Origin: an uncultured Clostridia bacterium | GTDB taxonomy: Bacteria > Bacillota > Clostridia > Christensenellales > Borkfalkiaceae | Assembly: GCA_934278995.1 (NCBI GenBank) | Contig: CAKQWM010000002.1 | Location: 62,001-126,000, forward strand | Direction of reading: 5' to 3' | DNA length: 64,000 bases | Part shown: positions 26,483 through 34,794 of the stretch, piece after piece | How positions within the stretch are numbered: the first letter of the stretch is position 1 | How the letters are laid out: the number at the start of each line of letters is the position of its first letter | Translations under genes and position numbers: made by a program | Notes under the pieces: model-generated | Database searches by the model: none | What the model was told of the DNA's origin: nothing | What the model saw: the letters and a program-made list of their open reading frames with translations, nothing else

Positions 26483-26502
26483 AAAAACGTAAAGTTATAA
26501 TT

Positions 26503-26529
26503 CAAAAACGCCCCTATAAGCCCGTTATC
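26503..26529 (-). repeat. Dispersed 27-bp motif between convergent genes
   Basis: GATAACGGGCTTATAG then GGGCGTTTTTG on the minus strand; exact 16-mer core, with inverted GC-rich flanks that could form a terminator. Confidence 0.75.
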
Positions 26530-26537
26530 GGCGGTTT

Positions 26538-27491
26538 TTAATCGAAATTACGTAAATCTTTACGCCATTTGTTAGGCGTTACGCCGTGTTTTTGATGAAA
26601 CCTTTTATAAAAATAACCGATGTTTTCGTAACCTACCGAAGTAGCGACGTCTTCTATATTTTTATCGGTTTTTAAAAGTAGATTTTCAGCCGCCAGAAGG
26701 CGTTTATCTATAACGAGTTCTTTAAAATTTCTTCCGTATTCTTTCGCTATTTTACGGCAAAGATGTTCGTTTGAAAGATTTAGATTTTTCGCAAGTTCGT
26801 CTAAAGACGCGCTTTTATAATGCGCGCTTACGTAAGAATCCACTACGGTCGTAAATTCGTTTTTGTCGTTTCGCGGGGCGCTGTCAAACGTGAGCGCGTT
26901 CGGATGAATGGATAAATAATCGAATAACAGAGAAACGAGTTTAGGCGTCAGGACTAAATCGTTTTCTTTTTTTTCTATGACGGTATATACTACGTTATCG
27001 AGAAGGTTCCGTATAAGATAATTATTCTTCGCGTCGAATTCGACGAAACGAGCCGAGCCGTCCTTTTTCAGATTTTCCGAAACGAATCCGTATAAGACGT
27101 TGTCGGTTTGCTTGTTTTTCAGAACTTCCGACAAAAACGCATCGGATAAAATGAAGTTTATGCCTACGTCGTTTTCCTTTGCCGACAATATTTTATGAGC
27201 GGTAAATTTGTTTAACAGCAATAAACTTCCTTCGTTTATATCTACGGTTTTACCGCCGATTACGTGCGTAATTTTTCCGCTTACCGCGTACATCATTTCC
27301 ATATAATCGTGCCCGTGCAGAGGAAACTCGGTAAACCGCGGATGCAAAGTAACGGTTATAGGCATATCGCCGAGTAAAGTATTGCTTTGCAAAATCAATT
27401 TTTCGGCGCCTTCCCGCGGGGGGAATGCTTCGCCGCCGCGGTTTTTATCGGGCGTTATTTGCATTAAATTTTGCAGAAACAACTTATCCAT
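26538..27491 (-). CDS. AraC-family regulator of rhamnose genes
   Basis: Transcription activator of 317 residues with an N-terminal cupin sugar-binding domain (about 35-150; HPRFTEFPLHGHDYMEM) and a C-terminal double helix-turn-helix (about 215-312; SLDELAKNLNLSNEHLCRKI and IEDVATSVGYENIGYFYKRF). It is divergent from rhaBAD, so it most likely responds to L-rhamnose as RhaR/RhaS does. I choose the ATG at 27491: the alternative upstream GTG overlaps the -10 box TATATT. No Shine-Dalgarno is present and the ATG falls at the predicted transcription start. Confidence 0.82.
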   Translation of the reverse strand: MDKLFLQNLMQITPDKNRGGEAFPPREGAEKLILQSNTLLGDMPITVTLHPRFTEFPLHGHDYMEMMYAVSGKITHVIGGKTVDINEGSLLLLNKFTAHKILSAKENDVGINFILSDAFLSEVLKNKQTDNVLYGFVSENLKKDGSARFVEFDAKNNYLIRNLLDNVVYTVIEKKENDLVLTPKLVSLLFDYLSIHPNALTFDSAPRNDKNEFTTVVDSYVSAHYKSASLDELAKNLNLSNEHLCRKIAKEYGRNFKELVIDKRLLAAENLLLKTDKNIEDVATSVGYENIGYFYKRFHQKHGVTPNKWRKDLRNFD

Positions 27492-27497
27492 AATTAC

Positions 27498-27526
27498 AAT
27501 ATACACTATTTTAACCCGTATGTCAA
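27498..27526 (-). promoter_or_regulatory. Promoter of the AraC-type gene, predicted leaderless
   Basis: On the minus strand TTGACA (27526-27521), 17-bp spacer, TATATT (27503-27498), then exactly 6 nt to the ATG at 27491. Confidence 0.75.
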
Positions 27527-27569
27527 CAAAAATATCAATTTAAGACATAAAATTAGTCAATTTAAAACC

Positions 27570-27598
27570 TTGATTGACGTCAAATAAGGATATATAAT
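27570..27598 (+). promoter_or_regulatory. rhaB promoter with palindrome, predicted leaderless
   Basis: TTGATT (27570-27575), 17-bp spacer, TATAAT (27593-27598), then 6 nt to the rhaB ATG. The perfect palindrome TTGACGTCAA (27574-27583) overlaps the -35/spacer and is a candidate operator. Confidence 0.7.
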
Positions 27599-27604
27599 AT
27601 AAAT

Positions 27605-28906
27605 ATGAAAAATTATCTCGCTATCGATATAGGCGCGTCGTCCGGACGCCACATAGTTTTCTCCGACGGCGTCCAGACGGAAGTTTATCGCTTTAAAACG
27701 GGTTTTCACCATTCCGAAAAAGGGCTTCTGACCGACGTAAACAAACTTTTCGACAACGTGGTTTTCGGTATAAAAAAGGCTTTTGAAAAGTTCGACGAAA
27801 TCCAAAGTTTATCTATAGACACCTGGGGAGTCGATTACGTTTTGCTGAAAGGCGACGAAGAAGTTTTTCCGTGTTACAGTTATCGTAACGAAAGAACGAA
27901 AGCGGTCATAGAGAAGGTACATTCGATAATACCGTTCAAAAACCTATACGAAAAAACGGGCATACAATTTCAACCGTTTAATACCGTTTATCAACTTTAC
28001 GCGGATAAAGAGGAGGGAAGATTAGACGGGGTAACCGACTTTTTGATGCTTCCCGAATATCTTAATTACCGCCTGACGGGTAAGAAAGTAAAAGAATACA
28101 CTAACGCTACCACGACGGGACTCGTAAACGCTTTCACGAAAGAATTCGACGCGGAAATAATAAAAAAACTCGGGCTACCGGAAAACGTTTTCCTTCCTCT
28201 TCACGAGGCGGGCGAAACGGTCGGTAAACTTCTGCCGGAAATTTCAAAAAAAGTCGGAGGAAATCTTAAGGTCAGACTGTGTTTGTCGCACGATACGGCA
28301 AGCGCGGTTTACGGAATTTTTATGGCGAAGCCGGGGATATACGTATCGAGCGGGACGTGGAGTTTACTCGGAATAACGACGGATACCCCCAAGACCGACG
28401 AACAGAGCATGCGCGCGGGCTACTCGAACGAAGGCGGGATAAATCGCACGGTAAGGTATCAGACGAATATTACGGGCATGTGGGCGGTCAATAACGCCGT
28501 AAAAGAACTCGGAATCCCAAGCCCCGCCGTGTTTACCGAAACGGCAAAAGAAAGCGACTATACGCAAACCGTCAACCTCAACGACGCGCGCTTTTTTAAT
28601 CCCGCGTCGTTCGTCGAAGAAATCAAAAACGCTTTGATTAAAGAGGGCAAACCGCTTCCTGAGACCGACGGAGATATTGCAAACTGTATTCTTTTAAGCC
28701 TCGCAACCCTTTACGCCGAAGCGATATCGGAACTCGAAAAGGTCGCAAAAAAAACTTACGATACCGTTTACATAGCGGGCGGCGGAGCAAAAAACGAGTA
28801 TCTGAACGAACTTACAGCCCGCTTTTCGGGTAAAAAAGTCGTTGCGCTTCCCATAGAAGCCACGGCTCTCGGAAATTACAGAATCCAGAAGGAGCACGAT
28901 TTATGA
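27605..28906 (+). CDS. rhaB: Rhamnulokinase
   Basis: FGGY-family kinase that phosphorylates L-rhamnulose to L-rhamnulose-1-phosphate. Starts MKNYLAIDIGASSGRHIVF; contains SIDTWGVDYVLL, LCLSHDTASAVYG and IAGGGAKNEYLNELTA. At 433 residues it is roughly 40-50 shorter than usual RhaB: the protein ends 13 residues after the ATALGN motif, where others continue, and rhaA starts within its stop (ATGA). The core active site is present, so activity is plausible. Confidence 0.93.
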   Translation: MKNYLAIDIGASSGRHIVFSDGVQTEVYRFKTGFHHSEKGLLTDVNKLFDNVVFGIKKAFEKFDEIQSLSIDTWGVDYVLLKGDEEVFPCYSYRNERTKAVIEKVHSIIPFKNLYEKTGIQFQPFNTVYQLYADKEEGRLDGVTDFLMLPEYLNYRLTGKKVKEYTNATTTGLVNAFTKEFDAEIIKKLGLPENVFLPLHEAGETVGKLLPEISKKVGGNLKVRLCLSHDTASAVYGIFMAKPGIYVSSGTWSLLGITTDTPKTDEQSMRAGYSNEGGINRTVRYQTNITGMWAVNNAVKELGIPSPAVFTETAKESDYTQTVNLNDARFFNPASFVEEIKNALIKEGKPLPETDGDIANCILLSLATLYAEAISELEKVAKKTYDTVYIAGGGAKNEYLNELTARFSGKKVVALPIEATALGNYRIQKEHDL

Positions 28907-30138
28907 CAAGATACGATTACGCGAAACGAGAATACGCAAAACTCGGCGTCGATACCGAAAAAGCAATAAAAACTTTATCCGGCGTCACGGTTTCCGTTCA
29001 CTGCTGGCAAGGGGACGATGTGGTCGGCTTTGACAGTAAGGAAAGTTTATCGGGAGGGATTCAGACGACGGGTAATTATCCTTTCAGGGCGACTACGACA
29101 GAGCAACTCACTCAAGATCTCGATAAGGTTTTTTCGCTCGTTCCCGGCAAGCACAAACTGAATCTTCACGCAAGTTACGCTATAACCGGCGAAGAAAAAG
29201 CGGACAGAGATAAAATAGAACCCAAACATTTCAAAAAATGGGCGGAGTACGCCAAAGAGCGCAATATGGGTATAGATTTTAACCCTACGTTTTTTTCTCA
29301 TCCCATGGTTAAAGACAATCTTACCCTGTCTTCTCCCGACGAAAAAGTAAGAAGTTTTTGGGTGGAACACGGCAAACGCTGTATTAAAATTGCCGAATAC
29401 TTCGCAAACGAAACGGGATATCCCTGCGTTATAAATTTCTGGATACCCGACGGTTATAAAGACTTACCCGCCGACAGATTGTCGCCGCGGGCGCGCTATA
29501 AACGGTCTATGGACGAAATTCTGGAAACGCCTTACGATAAGAGCAAAGTTTTCGTAACCTTGGAAAGTAAAGTTTTCGGTATCGGGCTTGAAAGTTATAC
29601 GGTAGGAAGTTCGGAATTTTGTCTGTCTTACGCAAATTATAAAAAAATAACGCCCCTTATGGACAACGGACATTATCATCCGACCGAACTCGTTTCGGAC
29701 AAAATTTCGGCGCTTCTTCTGTTTAACGATAATATTGCCCTCCATATAACGAGGGGCGTAAGATGGGACAGCGATCACGTAGTCTTGTTTGACGACGAAA
29801 CCAAAGAAATAGCGAAAGAAATCGTCAGAAACGACGCTTTAAACCGCGTGTTTATAGCAACCGATTATTTTGACGCTTCCATAAACCGCGTTTCTGCCTG
29901 GATAACGGGCGTAAGAAACGTATATAAAGCGCTTTTATACGCGCTTTTGGAACCCGCGTTTGTCAAAGAATTGCAAAACGAATCGGATTTTACTTCGCTT
30001 ATGGCTATAGAAGAAAGTCTTAAAACCATGGATTTCGGAGGCGTCTGGGAAGAGTTTTTATCCCGTGAAAAAGTCGAAAGCGATTATCTAAGGGAAGTCA
30101 AAAAATACGAAAAAGAAGTTTTATCAAAGAGGATTTGA
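28903..30138 (+). CDS. rhaA: L-rhamnose isomerase
   Basis: Interconverts L-rhamnose and L-rhamnulose, the first step of the pathway, using divalent metals in a TIM barrel. The 411 residues show the typical start VSVHCWQGDDVVGFD and the metal-site region (GIDFNPTFFSHPMVKDNLTLSSPDE, HVVLFDDET). The length matches the family. It overlaps rhaB by 4 bp (ATGA), giving the order rhaB-rhaA-rhaD. No rhaM mutarotase or transporter gene is nearby, so uptake must be encoded elsewhere. Confidence 0.96.
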   Translation: MTRYDYAKREYAKLGVDTEKAIKTLSGVTVSVHCWQGDDVVGFDSKESLSGGIQTTGNYPFRATTTEQLTQDLDKVFSLVPGKHKLNLHASYAITGEEKADRDKIEPKHFKKWAEYAKERNMGIDFNPTFFSHPMVKDNLTLSSPDEKVRSFWVEHGKRCIKIAEYFANETGYPCVINFWIPDGYKDLPADRLSPRARYKRSMDEILETPYDKSKVFVTLESKVFGIGLESYTVGSSEFCLSYANYKKITPLMDNGHYHPTELVSDKISALLLFNDNIALHITRGVRWDSDHVVLFDDETKEIAKEIVRNDALNRVFIATDYFDASINRVSAWITGVRNVYKALLYALLEPAFVKELQNESDFTSLMAIEESLKTMDFGGVWEEFLSREKVESDYLREVKKYEKEVLSKRI

Positions 30139-30140
30139 TT

Positions 30141-30950
30141 ATGGATATTAAAGAAAGCGGTTTTTTAAAAGAATTTACTTCAACTTGTTCTAATATGTAC
30201 AGGCTCGGCTGGGACGAAAGAAACGGCGGTAACGTTTCTTGTCTGTTGGACGAAGCCGAAGTCAAAAAGTACATCGACGTCAACAAAGTGATAAGAACGA
30301 TTGATACGGGTTTTACCGCAAAGGAACTTGCGGGAAAGATTTTTCTGGTAACGGGTACGGGCAAATACTTTAAAAACGTCGAAAAAAACCCCGAACTCAA
30401 TACGGGGATCGTAAGAATTTCGGAAGACGGAAAAAGCGCTAAGGTTTTATGGGGCTTTTCCGACGGCGGAAAATTTACGAGCGAGTTCCCCGCGCACATG
30501 ATGTCGCATATAGAAAGACTTAAAGTCGATCCCGAAAACAGAGTGGTAATGCATTGTCATCCTACCTATACGCTTGCGATGAATTTCGTTCACGAACTCG
30601 ACGAAAAAAAGTTTACAAAATCACTCTGGCAAATGTGTACGGAATGTATGGTAGTATTTCCCGACGGTATCGGCGTTTTACCCTGGATGCTTTGCGGAAC
30701 CAACGAGATAGGTAAAAAGACCGCCGAAAAAATGAAAGAATTCAGACTCGTTATCTGGGGTATGCACGGTATTTACGGCGTCGGTAAGGATTTGGACGAG
30801 GCTTTCGGCTTGATAGAAACTGTTGAAAAAGCCGCTCAACTTTATATGCTTACCGCCCATCTTCCGCGCGTCAATACGATTACCGACGAAAATCTTGTCG
30901 AAATAGCCGAAGGCTTCGGGGTAAATTACAGAAAAGATTTTTTAAAGTAA
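30141..30950 (+). CDS. rhaD: Rhamnulose-1-phosphate aldolase
   Basis: Class II aldolase splitting L-rhamnulose-1-phosphate into dihydroxyacetone phosphate and L-lactaldehyde. The 269 residues contain the zinc ligands HCHP in VVMHCHPTYTLAM and the later His of WGMHGIYGVG, plus MYRLGWDERNGGNVS near the start for phosphate binding. I start at the ATG at 30141, with GAGG upstream in the end of rhaA; a TTG six bases earlier is less likely. A strong terminator follows. Confidence 0.95.
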   Translation: MDIKESGFLKEFTSTCSNMYRLGWDERNGGNVSCLLDEAEVKKYIDVNKVIRTIDTGFTAKELAGKIFLVTGTGKYFKNVEKNPELNTGIVRISEDGKSAKVLWGFSDGGKFTSEFPAHMMSHIERLKVDPENRVVMHCHPTYTLAMNFVHELDEKKFTKSLWQMCTECMVVFPDGIGVLPWMLCGTNEIGKKTAEKMKEFRLVIWGMHGIYGVGKDLDEAFGLIETVEKAAQLYMLTAHLPRVNTITDENLVEIAEGFGVNYRKDFLK

Positions 30951-31015
30951 TAAGACTCATAAATCGATTTTATTTTACGCGCTTACGCTCCGGAACGAAA
31001 ATTTTCGCCGTAACT

Positions 31016-31056
31016 AAAACTCTTCGGAAACCTTTGCGTTTTCCGAAGAGTTTTAA
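31016..31056 (+). terminator. Terminator of rhaBAD
   Basis: AAAACTCTTCGGAAA (31016-31030) pairs with TTTCCGAAGAGTTTT (31040-31054). Confidence 0.9.
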
Positions 31057-31089
31057 TATAACGATTTTCAGAGCGCTTTCCGCCGGCTT

Positions 31090-31440
31090 ACTTTATACGC
31101 TTAGATGATACGATTGAGGAAAACGGGTAAGTTTGCTTTATAGATACCTGCCGTCATACCGACGGCGTTAAGATAGGGCTTCCAATCATTATCACTAATT
31201 ATTTTTACGGGAATAAATCGGTTTTTGCCGTGTTAAACTCCCATCACCGTACGCATAGTACGCTTTCGGTCGTTTGCCTTGCAAAAACTTTGACCTAAAG
31301 AGGCGATTTCTTCGCCGCAAAAATGCTTCGCACCGAAAAGAGCGCGTTTAAAGATGATTTTTCGTGAGCGTAAGGGATGCCGTATAGTCGTACTGCGACC
31401 GAGCGGTCACTTAAAAGGGCTGAAAAATCGCCTTTTCGGT
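31090..31440 (-). pseudogene. Possible decayed minus-strand coding sequence
   Basis: No intact gene lies here, but two minus-strand stretches look protein-like: one includes GAKHFCGEEIASLGQ and KANDRKRTMRTVMGV before a stop (about 31240-31350), the other DNDWKPYLNAVGMTAG and KANLPVFLNRII before a stop (about 31100-31180). They are interrupted by frame changes and stops. I cannot name the parent family. The region could equally be non-coding with chance open stretches. Confidence 0.3.
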
Positions 31441-31449
31441 AATTAGCAG

Positions 31450-31680
31450 ATGAAGAATGAAATCCCTATACGTAACAATTTTAAAAACGACGACATGCAT
31501 TTTGCGCCTTCCGTAGGTACTATCGATTGGCAAAAAACGATTAAAGCGCTGAAGGAGGTCGGCTACGACGGCTATTTTACGTCGGAAAGCGATATTTTCG
31601 ACGGCGCGTTAGTTGAAGAACAAGTCAAACATTTATACGACTGTCTTTTAAAAACAGAAAAACTTTTTCGCGCGTCGTAA
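31450..31680 (+). pseudogene. C-terminal remnant of a sugar phosphate isomerase/epimerase
   Basis: A 76-codon open frame with DDMHFAPSVGTIDWQKTIKAL and EVGYDGYFTSES, which match the last third of xylose-isomerase-like TIM-barrel proteins (HxxPxxGxIDWxxxxxALxxxGYDG). The N-terminal two thirds, including the first metal ligands, are absent upstream. It lies after the rhamnose operon, so it may be the tail of a lost accessory sugar gene. It is not expected to be functional. Confidence 0.6.
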
Positions 31681-31735
31681 GACTTTCAGACTTATAAAAA
31701 TCGAAAAAAACGAGCGGGTTTTATTGCTTCCGGTC

Positions 31736-31777
31736 GTCAAAAAAGGGCTTTCGCAAAATCTTGAGAAAGCCTTTTTT
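31736..31777. terminator. Bidirectional terminator
   Basis: GGCTTTC pairs with GAAAGCC, flanked by A-runs and T-runs on opposite sides; it lies at the 3' end of the antiporter gene. Confidence 0.8.
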
Positions 31778-31783
31778 ATGCCG

Positions 31784-33007
31784 TTATTTCGTGTTTTCCG
31801 TTTTCTCGGTTTTTTTCGGCGGTATGACGATTTCGCCCGCTTTTTCGAGCGCCATCTTGGTAAGAAGCGGACCTATAAGCTCGTAAACGAGGGTTGCCGA
31901 CAAAACCACCGTCGTTATAACGGACGCGTAAGAGGGAAGATCACTTATAACTTCCTGCGCCATTCCTATCGCAACGCCCGCCTGAGGCAAAAGCGTAAGA
32001 CCGAGATATTTTTTAACGTTGGGTTCGGATTTGGCAAGGGTTGCGCCGAGCGCCGCGCCGCCGTATTTGCCGAGCGCTCTCGATACCAGATAAACGATGC
32101 CGACGACGCCGACCGACAATAAAATTCTTACGTTTAACTGTGCGCCCGATATTACGAAAAATAAAACGTAAAGAGGATGCGCCCAACGGTCGTAAGAGTC
32201 CATTACGGGTTCCGTGTGAATGTCGAAGTTGCAATATATCGCGCCTATCATCATGCAAAGAAGAAGGCTTGAAAGATTCAGCCATTTCGACAGAGCGACG
32301 CCTACGAAAATGCACAATATGATTATAGTGAGTCTGTTTGCCCTCGAACGGAAAATTTTAACTCCGCCCGAAACTACGAAGCCGAGCGCCGCGCCGATAA
32401 CGAGCGATAAGCCGATTTCTTTAAGAGGTTCGAGCAAAACGATTGCCGAAAATTCGGTGCCGTTTGCGAGCGTTTGCGACACGGCGAGGGAAATAGAAAA
32501 GATCATAAGACCTATCGCGTCGTCTATTGCGACTACGGGTAACAGAGTATCGGTAACGGGACCTTTTGCGTTATACTGATGTACGACGAGCAGAGTCGCC
32601 GCAGGCGCGGTTGCCGTTGCTATGGCGCCCATGACGAAAACCACGGGGAGATCTATTACGCCGCAAAAGTATAATACGAGCATGGCAAGGTCCACGAGAA
32701 TCGCCGTCGAAACCGCCTGAACCACCGTGATGATAAACACGCCCTTACCGAGCGTTTTAAGGGGAGATACTTTAAAACAAAAACCTATCGAAAAGGCAAT
32801 AAAGCCGAGAGCTATTTCGGTAAGTAAACCAAAAGAAGACAACAAATCTTCCTTGACGATACCGAAGGTGTAGGGACTTAAAATAAGCCCTGCCAAAAGA
32901 TAAGCCGTAACGTTGGGAAGATGTACGAGATTGCAAAACCTCGTCATTACTATGCCGAGCGCCATCATGGCGGCAAGCGACAATAAAAGGATAACCGTTT
33001 CGGACAT
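31784..33007 (-). CDS. CPA2-family cation:proton antiporter (Kef/Nha-type)
   Basis: Integral membrane exchanger of 407 residues with 11-13 helices, moving Na+ or K+ against protons. Family features are LVHLPNVTAYLLAGLILSP near residue 27, the GFIAFSIGFCF helix, and the core VVAIDDAIGLMIFS near residue 160 with adjacent Asp residues expected at the ion site. It lacks the regulatory TrkA-N domain of KefB/C. GAAGGAG precedes the ATG, with a motif copy (33022-33048) directly upstream. Single gene. Confidence 0.88.
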   Translation of the reverse strand: MSETVILLLSLAAMMALGIVMTRFCNLVHLPNVTAYLLAGLILSPYTFGIVKEDLLSSFGLLTEIALGFIAFSIGFCFKVSPLKTLGKGVFIITVVQAVSTAILVDLAMLVLYFCGVIDLPVVFVMGAIATATAPAATLLVVHQYNAKGPVTDTLLPVVAIDDAIGLMIFSISLAVSQTLANGTEFSAIVLLEPLKEIGLSLVIGAALGFVVSGGVKIFRSRANRLTIIILCIFVGVALSKWLNLSSLLLCMMIGAIYCNFDIHTEPVMDSYDRWAHPLYVLFFVISGAQLNVRILLSVGVVGIVYLVSRALGKYGGAALGATLAKSEPNVKKYLGLTLLPQAGVAIGMAQEVISDLPSYASVITTVVLSATLVYELIGPLLTKMALEKAGEIVIPPKKTEKTENTK

Positions 33008-33021
33008 GAAAAAACTCCTTC

Positions 33022-33048
33022 AAAAAATGGCTCTATGAGCCGATTAAC
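33022..33048 (-). repeat. Dispersed 27-bp motif upstream of the antiporter gene
   Basis: GTTAATCGGCTCATAG then AGCCATTTTTT on the minus strand, directly before the ribosome-binding site. Confidence 0.5.
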
Positions 33049-33194
33049 TCAAAAATTCTTCTTTATGATAGCGTATTGTAGTCCCTTTTTTGGTAAATTG
33101 CAACTTTTTTAGGGGGAAAAACGGAAAAAACGGCGAAAAATCGACGTATAGACGCGCCAAATAAAAATTTTTTCGACTTTTTTTGGATAAATAC

Positions 33195-33223
33195 TTGATA
33201 TTTTAATTTTTTTATTATATAAT
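33195..33223 (+). promoter_or_regulatory. Sigma-A promoter of the 33287 gene
   Basis: TTGATA (33195-33200), 17-bp spacer, TATAAT (33218-33223). Confidence 0.8.
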
Positions 33224-33286
33224 ACTAAATGTGTAGGAGTTTATTTAAACTTTAACCGCTAATTTCACGTTAAAGAGGTTTAAATT

Positions 33287-34093
33287 ATGGAAGGCGAAAT
33301 GAAAAGAAAATTTTTGGCTGTGATAGAAGAGCTTGAAATCGATAACGAAGGATACGTTATTATCCCCGCAATTACAGAAGAGGAGCCTTCCGCCGTTACG
33401 GAAGAACCCGTAATTGTCGAAACCGAACCCGTGGCGGTCGAGGCGGAACTTCCCGTCGTGGAGGCGCCCGCGGAAGAAGTGGCGGTTGCCATAGACAATA
33501 TAGGTGAGGTTCCCGCTCCCAAATACGTAAACAAGAACTTCGCTCAGAAGATGATGCTCGCCGACGAAGTAATTCAGGACAGATACGACGAGGTCAAGAA
33601 TTACGCTTTGAGGTTTAAAAAACTTAAAGCGAGAATTTCCAAGAAGTTCGAATCCATCAACCAGGGGCGTCTGCAATTCGTCAAGATTTCCGTTGCCGGT
33701 AAAACTTTAAAACTTTACCTTAACATGGACATCTCCGAAGTAGATCCCAAGTTCAGATGTAAGGACATGCGCGACAAGGTTACCTATGCGACCGTTCCCG
33801 TAATGCTTCGTATCAAGTCCGGCCGCGCGGTACGGTATGCTAAGATACTGATCGATCAATGCGCCGCCAAATACGGTCTGGTCGAAAACAAGAAGTTCCA
33901 GGAAGTTGACGCAATGAAGGTCGTAGAAGATTTCCTCGCCGAAAGAGAGGCGAAGAAACTTGCGAAACTCGGCGGCGACGAGGATGACGCAGATAACGAC
34001 GTTATGGAAGAAGTAGCGGATACCGCCGTTACGGAAGAAGCCGTAGAAGATACCGCTACGGAAGAAGTTGCGGTTACCGAAGATATCGAATAA
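33287..34093 (+). CDS. Acidic protein with an uncharacterised Clostridia domain
   Basis: Soluble protein of 268 residues: a very acidic Glu/Val/Pro-rich N-terminus (about 20-75), a basic folded domain (about 85-202, starting NKNFAQKMMLADEVIQDRYDE), and an acidic repetitive tail (EEVADTAVTEEAVEDTATEE). The central domain recurs twice in the envelope protein at 58099-60903, sharing the RYxE start, a GKxLxLYL strand, a VPVMLRIKS strand and a final helix with AKxLI. The function is unknown; the domain is common in Clostridia as far as I remember. GAGG precedes the ATG; strong promoter upstream. Confidence 0.7.
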   Translation: MEGEMKRKFLAVIEELEIDNEGYVIIPAITEEEPSAVTEEPVIVETEPVAVEAELPVVEAPAEEVAVAIDNIGEVPAPKYVNKNFAQKMMLADEVIQDRYDEVKNYALRFKKLKARISKKFESINQGRLQFVKISVAGKTLKLYLNMDISEVDPKFRCKDMRDKVTYATVPVMLRIKSGRAVRYAKILIDQCAAKYGLVENKKFQEVDAMKVVEDFLAEREAKKLAKLGGDEDDADNDVMEEVADTAVTEEAVEDTATEEVAVTEDIE

Positions 34094-34108
34094 TAAAACC
34101 GATTATCG

Positions 34109-34139
34109 GCGGGCGCGCGTACGATGCGCCCGCTTTTTT
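34109..34139 (+). terminator. Terminator after the 33287 gene
   Basis: GCGGGCGC (34109-34116) pairs with GCGCCCGC (34126-34133), then six T. Confidence 0.9.
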
Positions 34140-34239
34140 ATGAAAAATTTCAGGTTTTTCGCGGTGTAAATCCGAAAAACGCAAGAAAAAATCGAAGTAT
34201 TTTTGCAATTAAAAAATTGCCGAAAACAAATAAAAACGC

Positions 34240-34268
34240 TTGACATATATATTATAATATAGTACAAT
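34240..34268 (+). promoter_or_regulatory. Promoter of rpmG-secE-nusG
   Basis: TTGACA (34240-34245), 17-bp spacer, TACAAT (34263-34268), about 49 bp before rpmG. Confidence 0.8.
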
Positions 34269-34316
34269 ATCTTAGCATCTCGAATGGGGTGTTAATTTTT
34301 TAGGAAGGCAAATACT

Positions 34317-34478
34317 ATGGCAAAGGGTGTAAGAACAAGAATTACGTTGGCATGCACGGAATGCAATCAAAGGAATTACGACGTGTATAAAAACAAAAAG
34401 AACACTCCGGACAGAATCGAGTTAAGCAAATATTGCCCGTTCTGCAAAAAGCATACTCAGCACAAGGAAACGAAGTAA
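34317..34478 (+). CDS. rpmG: Ribosomal protein bL33
   Basis: Large-subunit protein of 53 residues, too short to stand out as a long open frame. It begins MAKGVRTRITLACTEC and contains two CxxC pairs (CTEC and CPFC), so it is the zinc-binding C+ form. AGGAAGG precedes the ATG. It is the first gene of the classic rpmG-secE-nusG transcription unit. Confidence 0.97.
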   Translation: MAKGVRTRITLACTECNQRNYDVYKNKKNTPDRIELSKYCPFCKKHTQHKETK

Positions 34479-34524
34479 TTTCGTTTGCTTTTATGCTCCC
34501 CGTCGGGAGTTTTCGAGGTGAATC

Positions 34525-34782
34525 ATGGAAGACAATAAGAATAAAACCACAAAACCGGTAAAGAAAGCCGATAAAAAGCCCAACGTTTTCGTGAGAATGG
34601 GGCGTTGGTTCAAAACCAAATTTTCCGGAATGATTTCGGAACTCAAAAAAGTTACCTGGCCTAAATTTTCAAAGGTATTAAAACAAACGGGCGTCGTTTT
34701 AGCCGTCGTTTTATTTTTCCTTATAATCGTTACGGCAATAGACTTCGGTCTGACGGAACTTTTAAGAGTTGTCGGAAAGTAA
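34525..34782 (+). CDS. secE: Preprotein translocase subunit SecE
   Basis: Single-spanning essential subunit of the SecYEG channel, 85 residues. A basic cytoplasmic start (about 1-30), the amphipathic helix ISELKKVTWPKFSKVLKQT that clamps SecY, and one transmembrane helix (about 55-77). The 44-bp gap after rpmG and the 12-bp gap before nusG keep the canonical operon order. Confidence 0.97.
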   Translation: MEDNKNKTTKPVKKADKKPNVFVRMGRWFKTKFSGMISELKKVTWPKFSKVLKQTGVVLAVVLFFLIIVTAIDFGLTELLRVVGK

Positions 34783-34794
34783 TAGGTGTTTTAA

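Noticed and set aside
29901..29942. GATAACGGGCGTA stretch in rhaA
   Set aside because: Only the first half resembles the motif; there is no TATAG core at the right position.
31849..31885. Motif-like CTTATAG stretch in the antiporter gene
   Set aside because: It encodes ELIGPLLTK, a conserved-looking antiporter segment, and matches the 27-bp consensus only partly, so protein constraint is sufficient.
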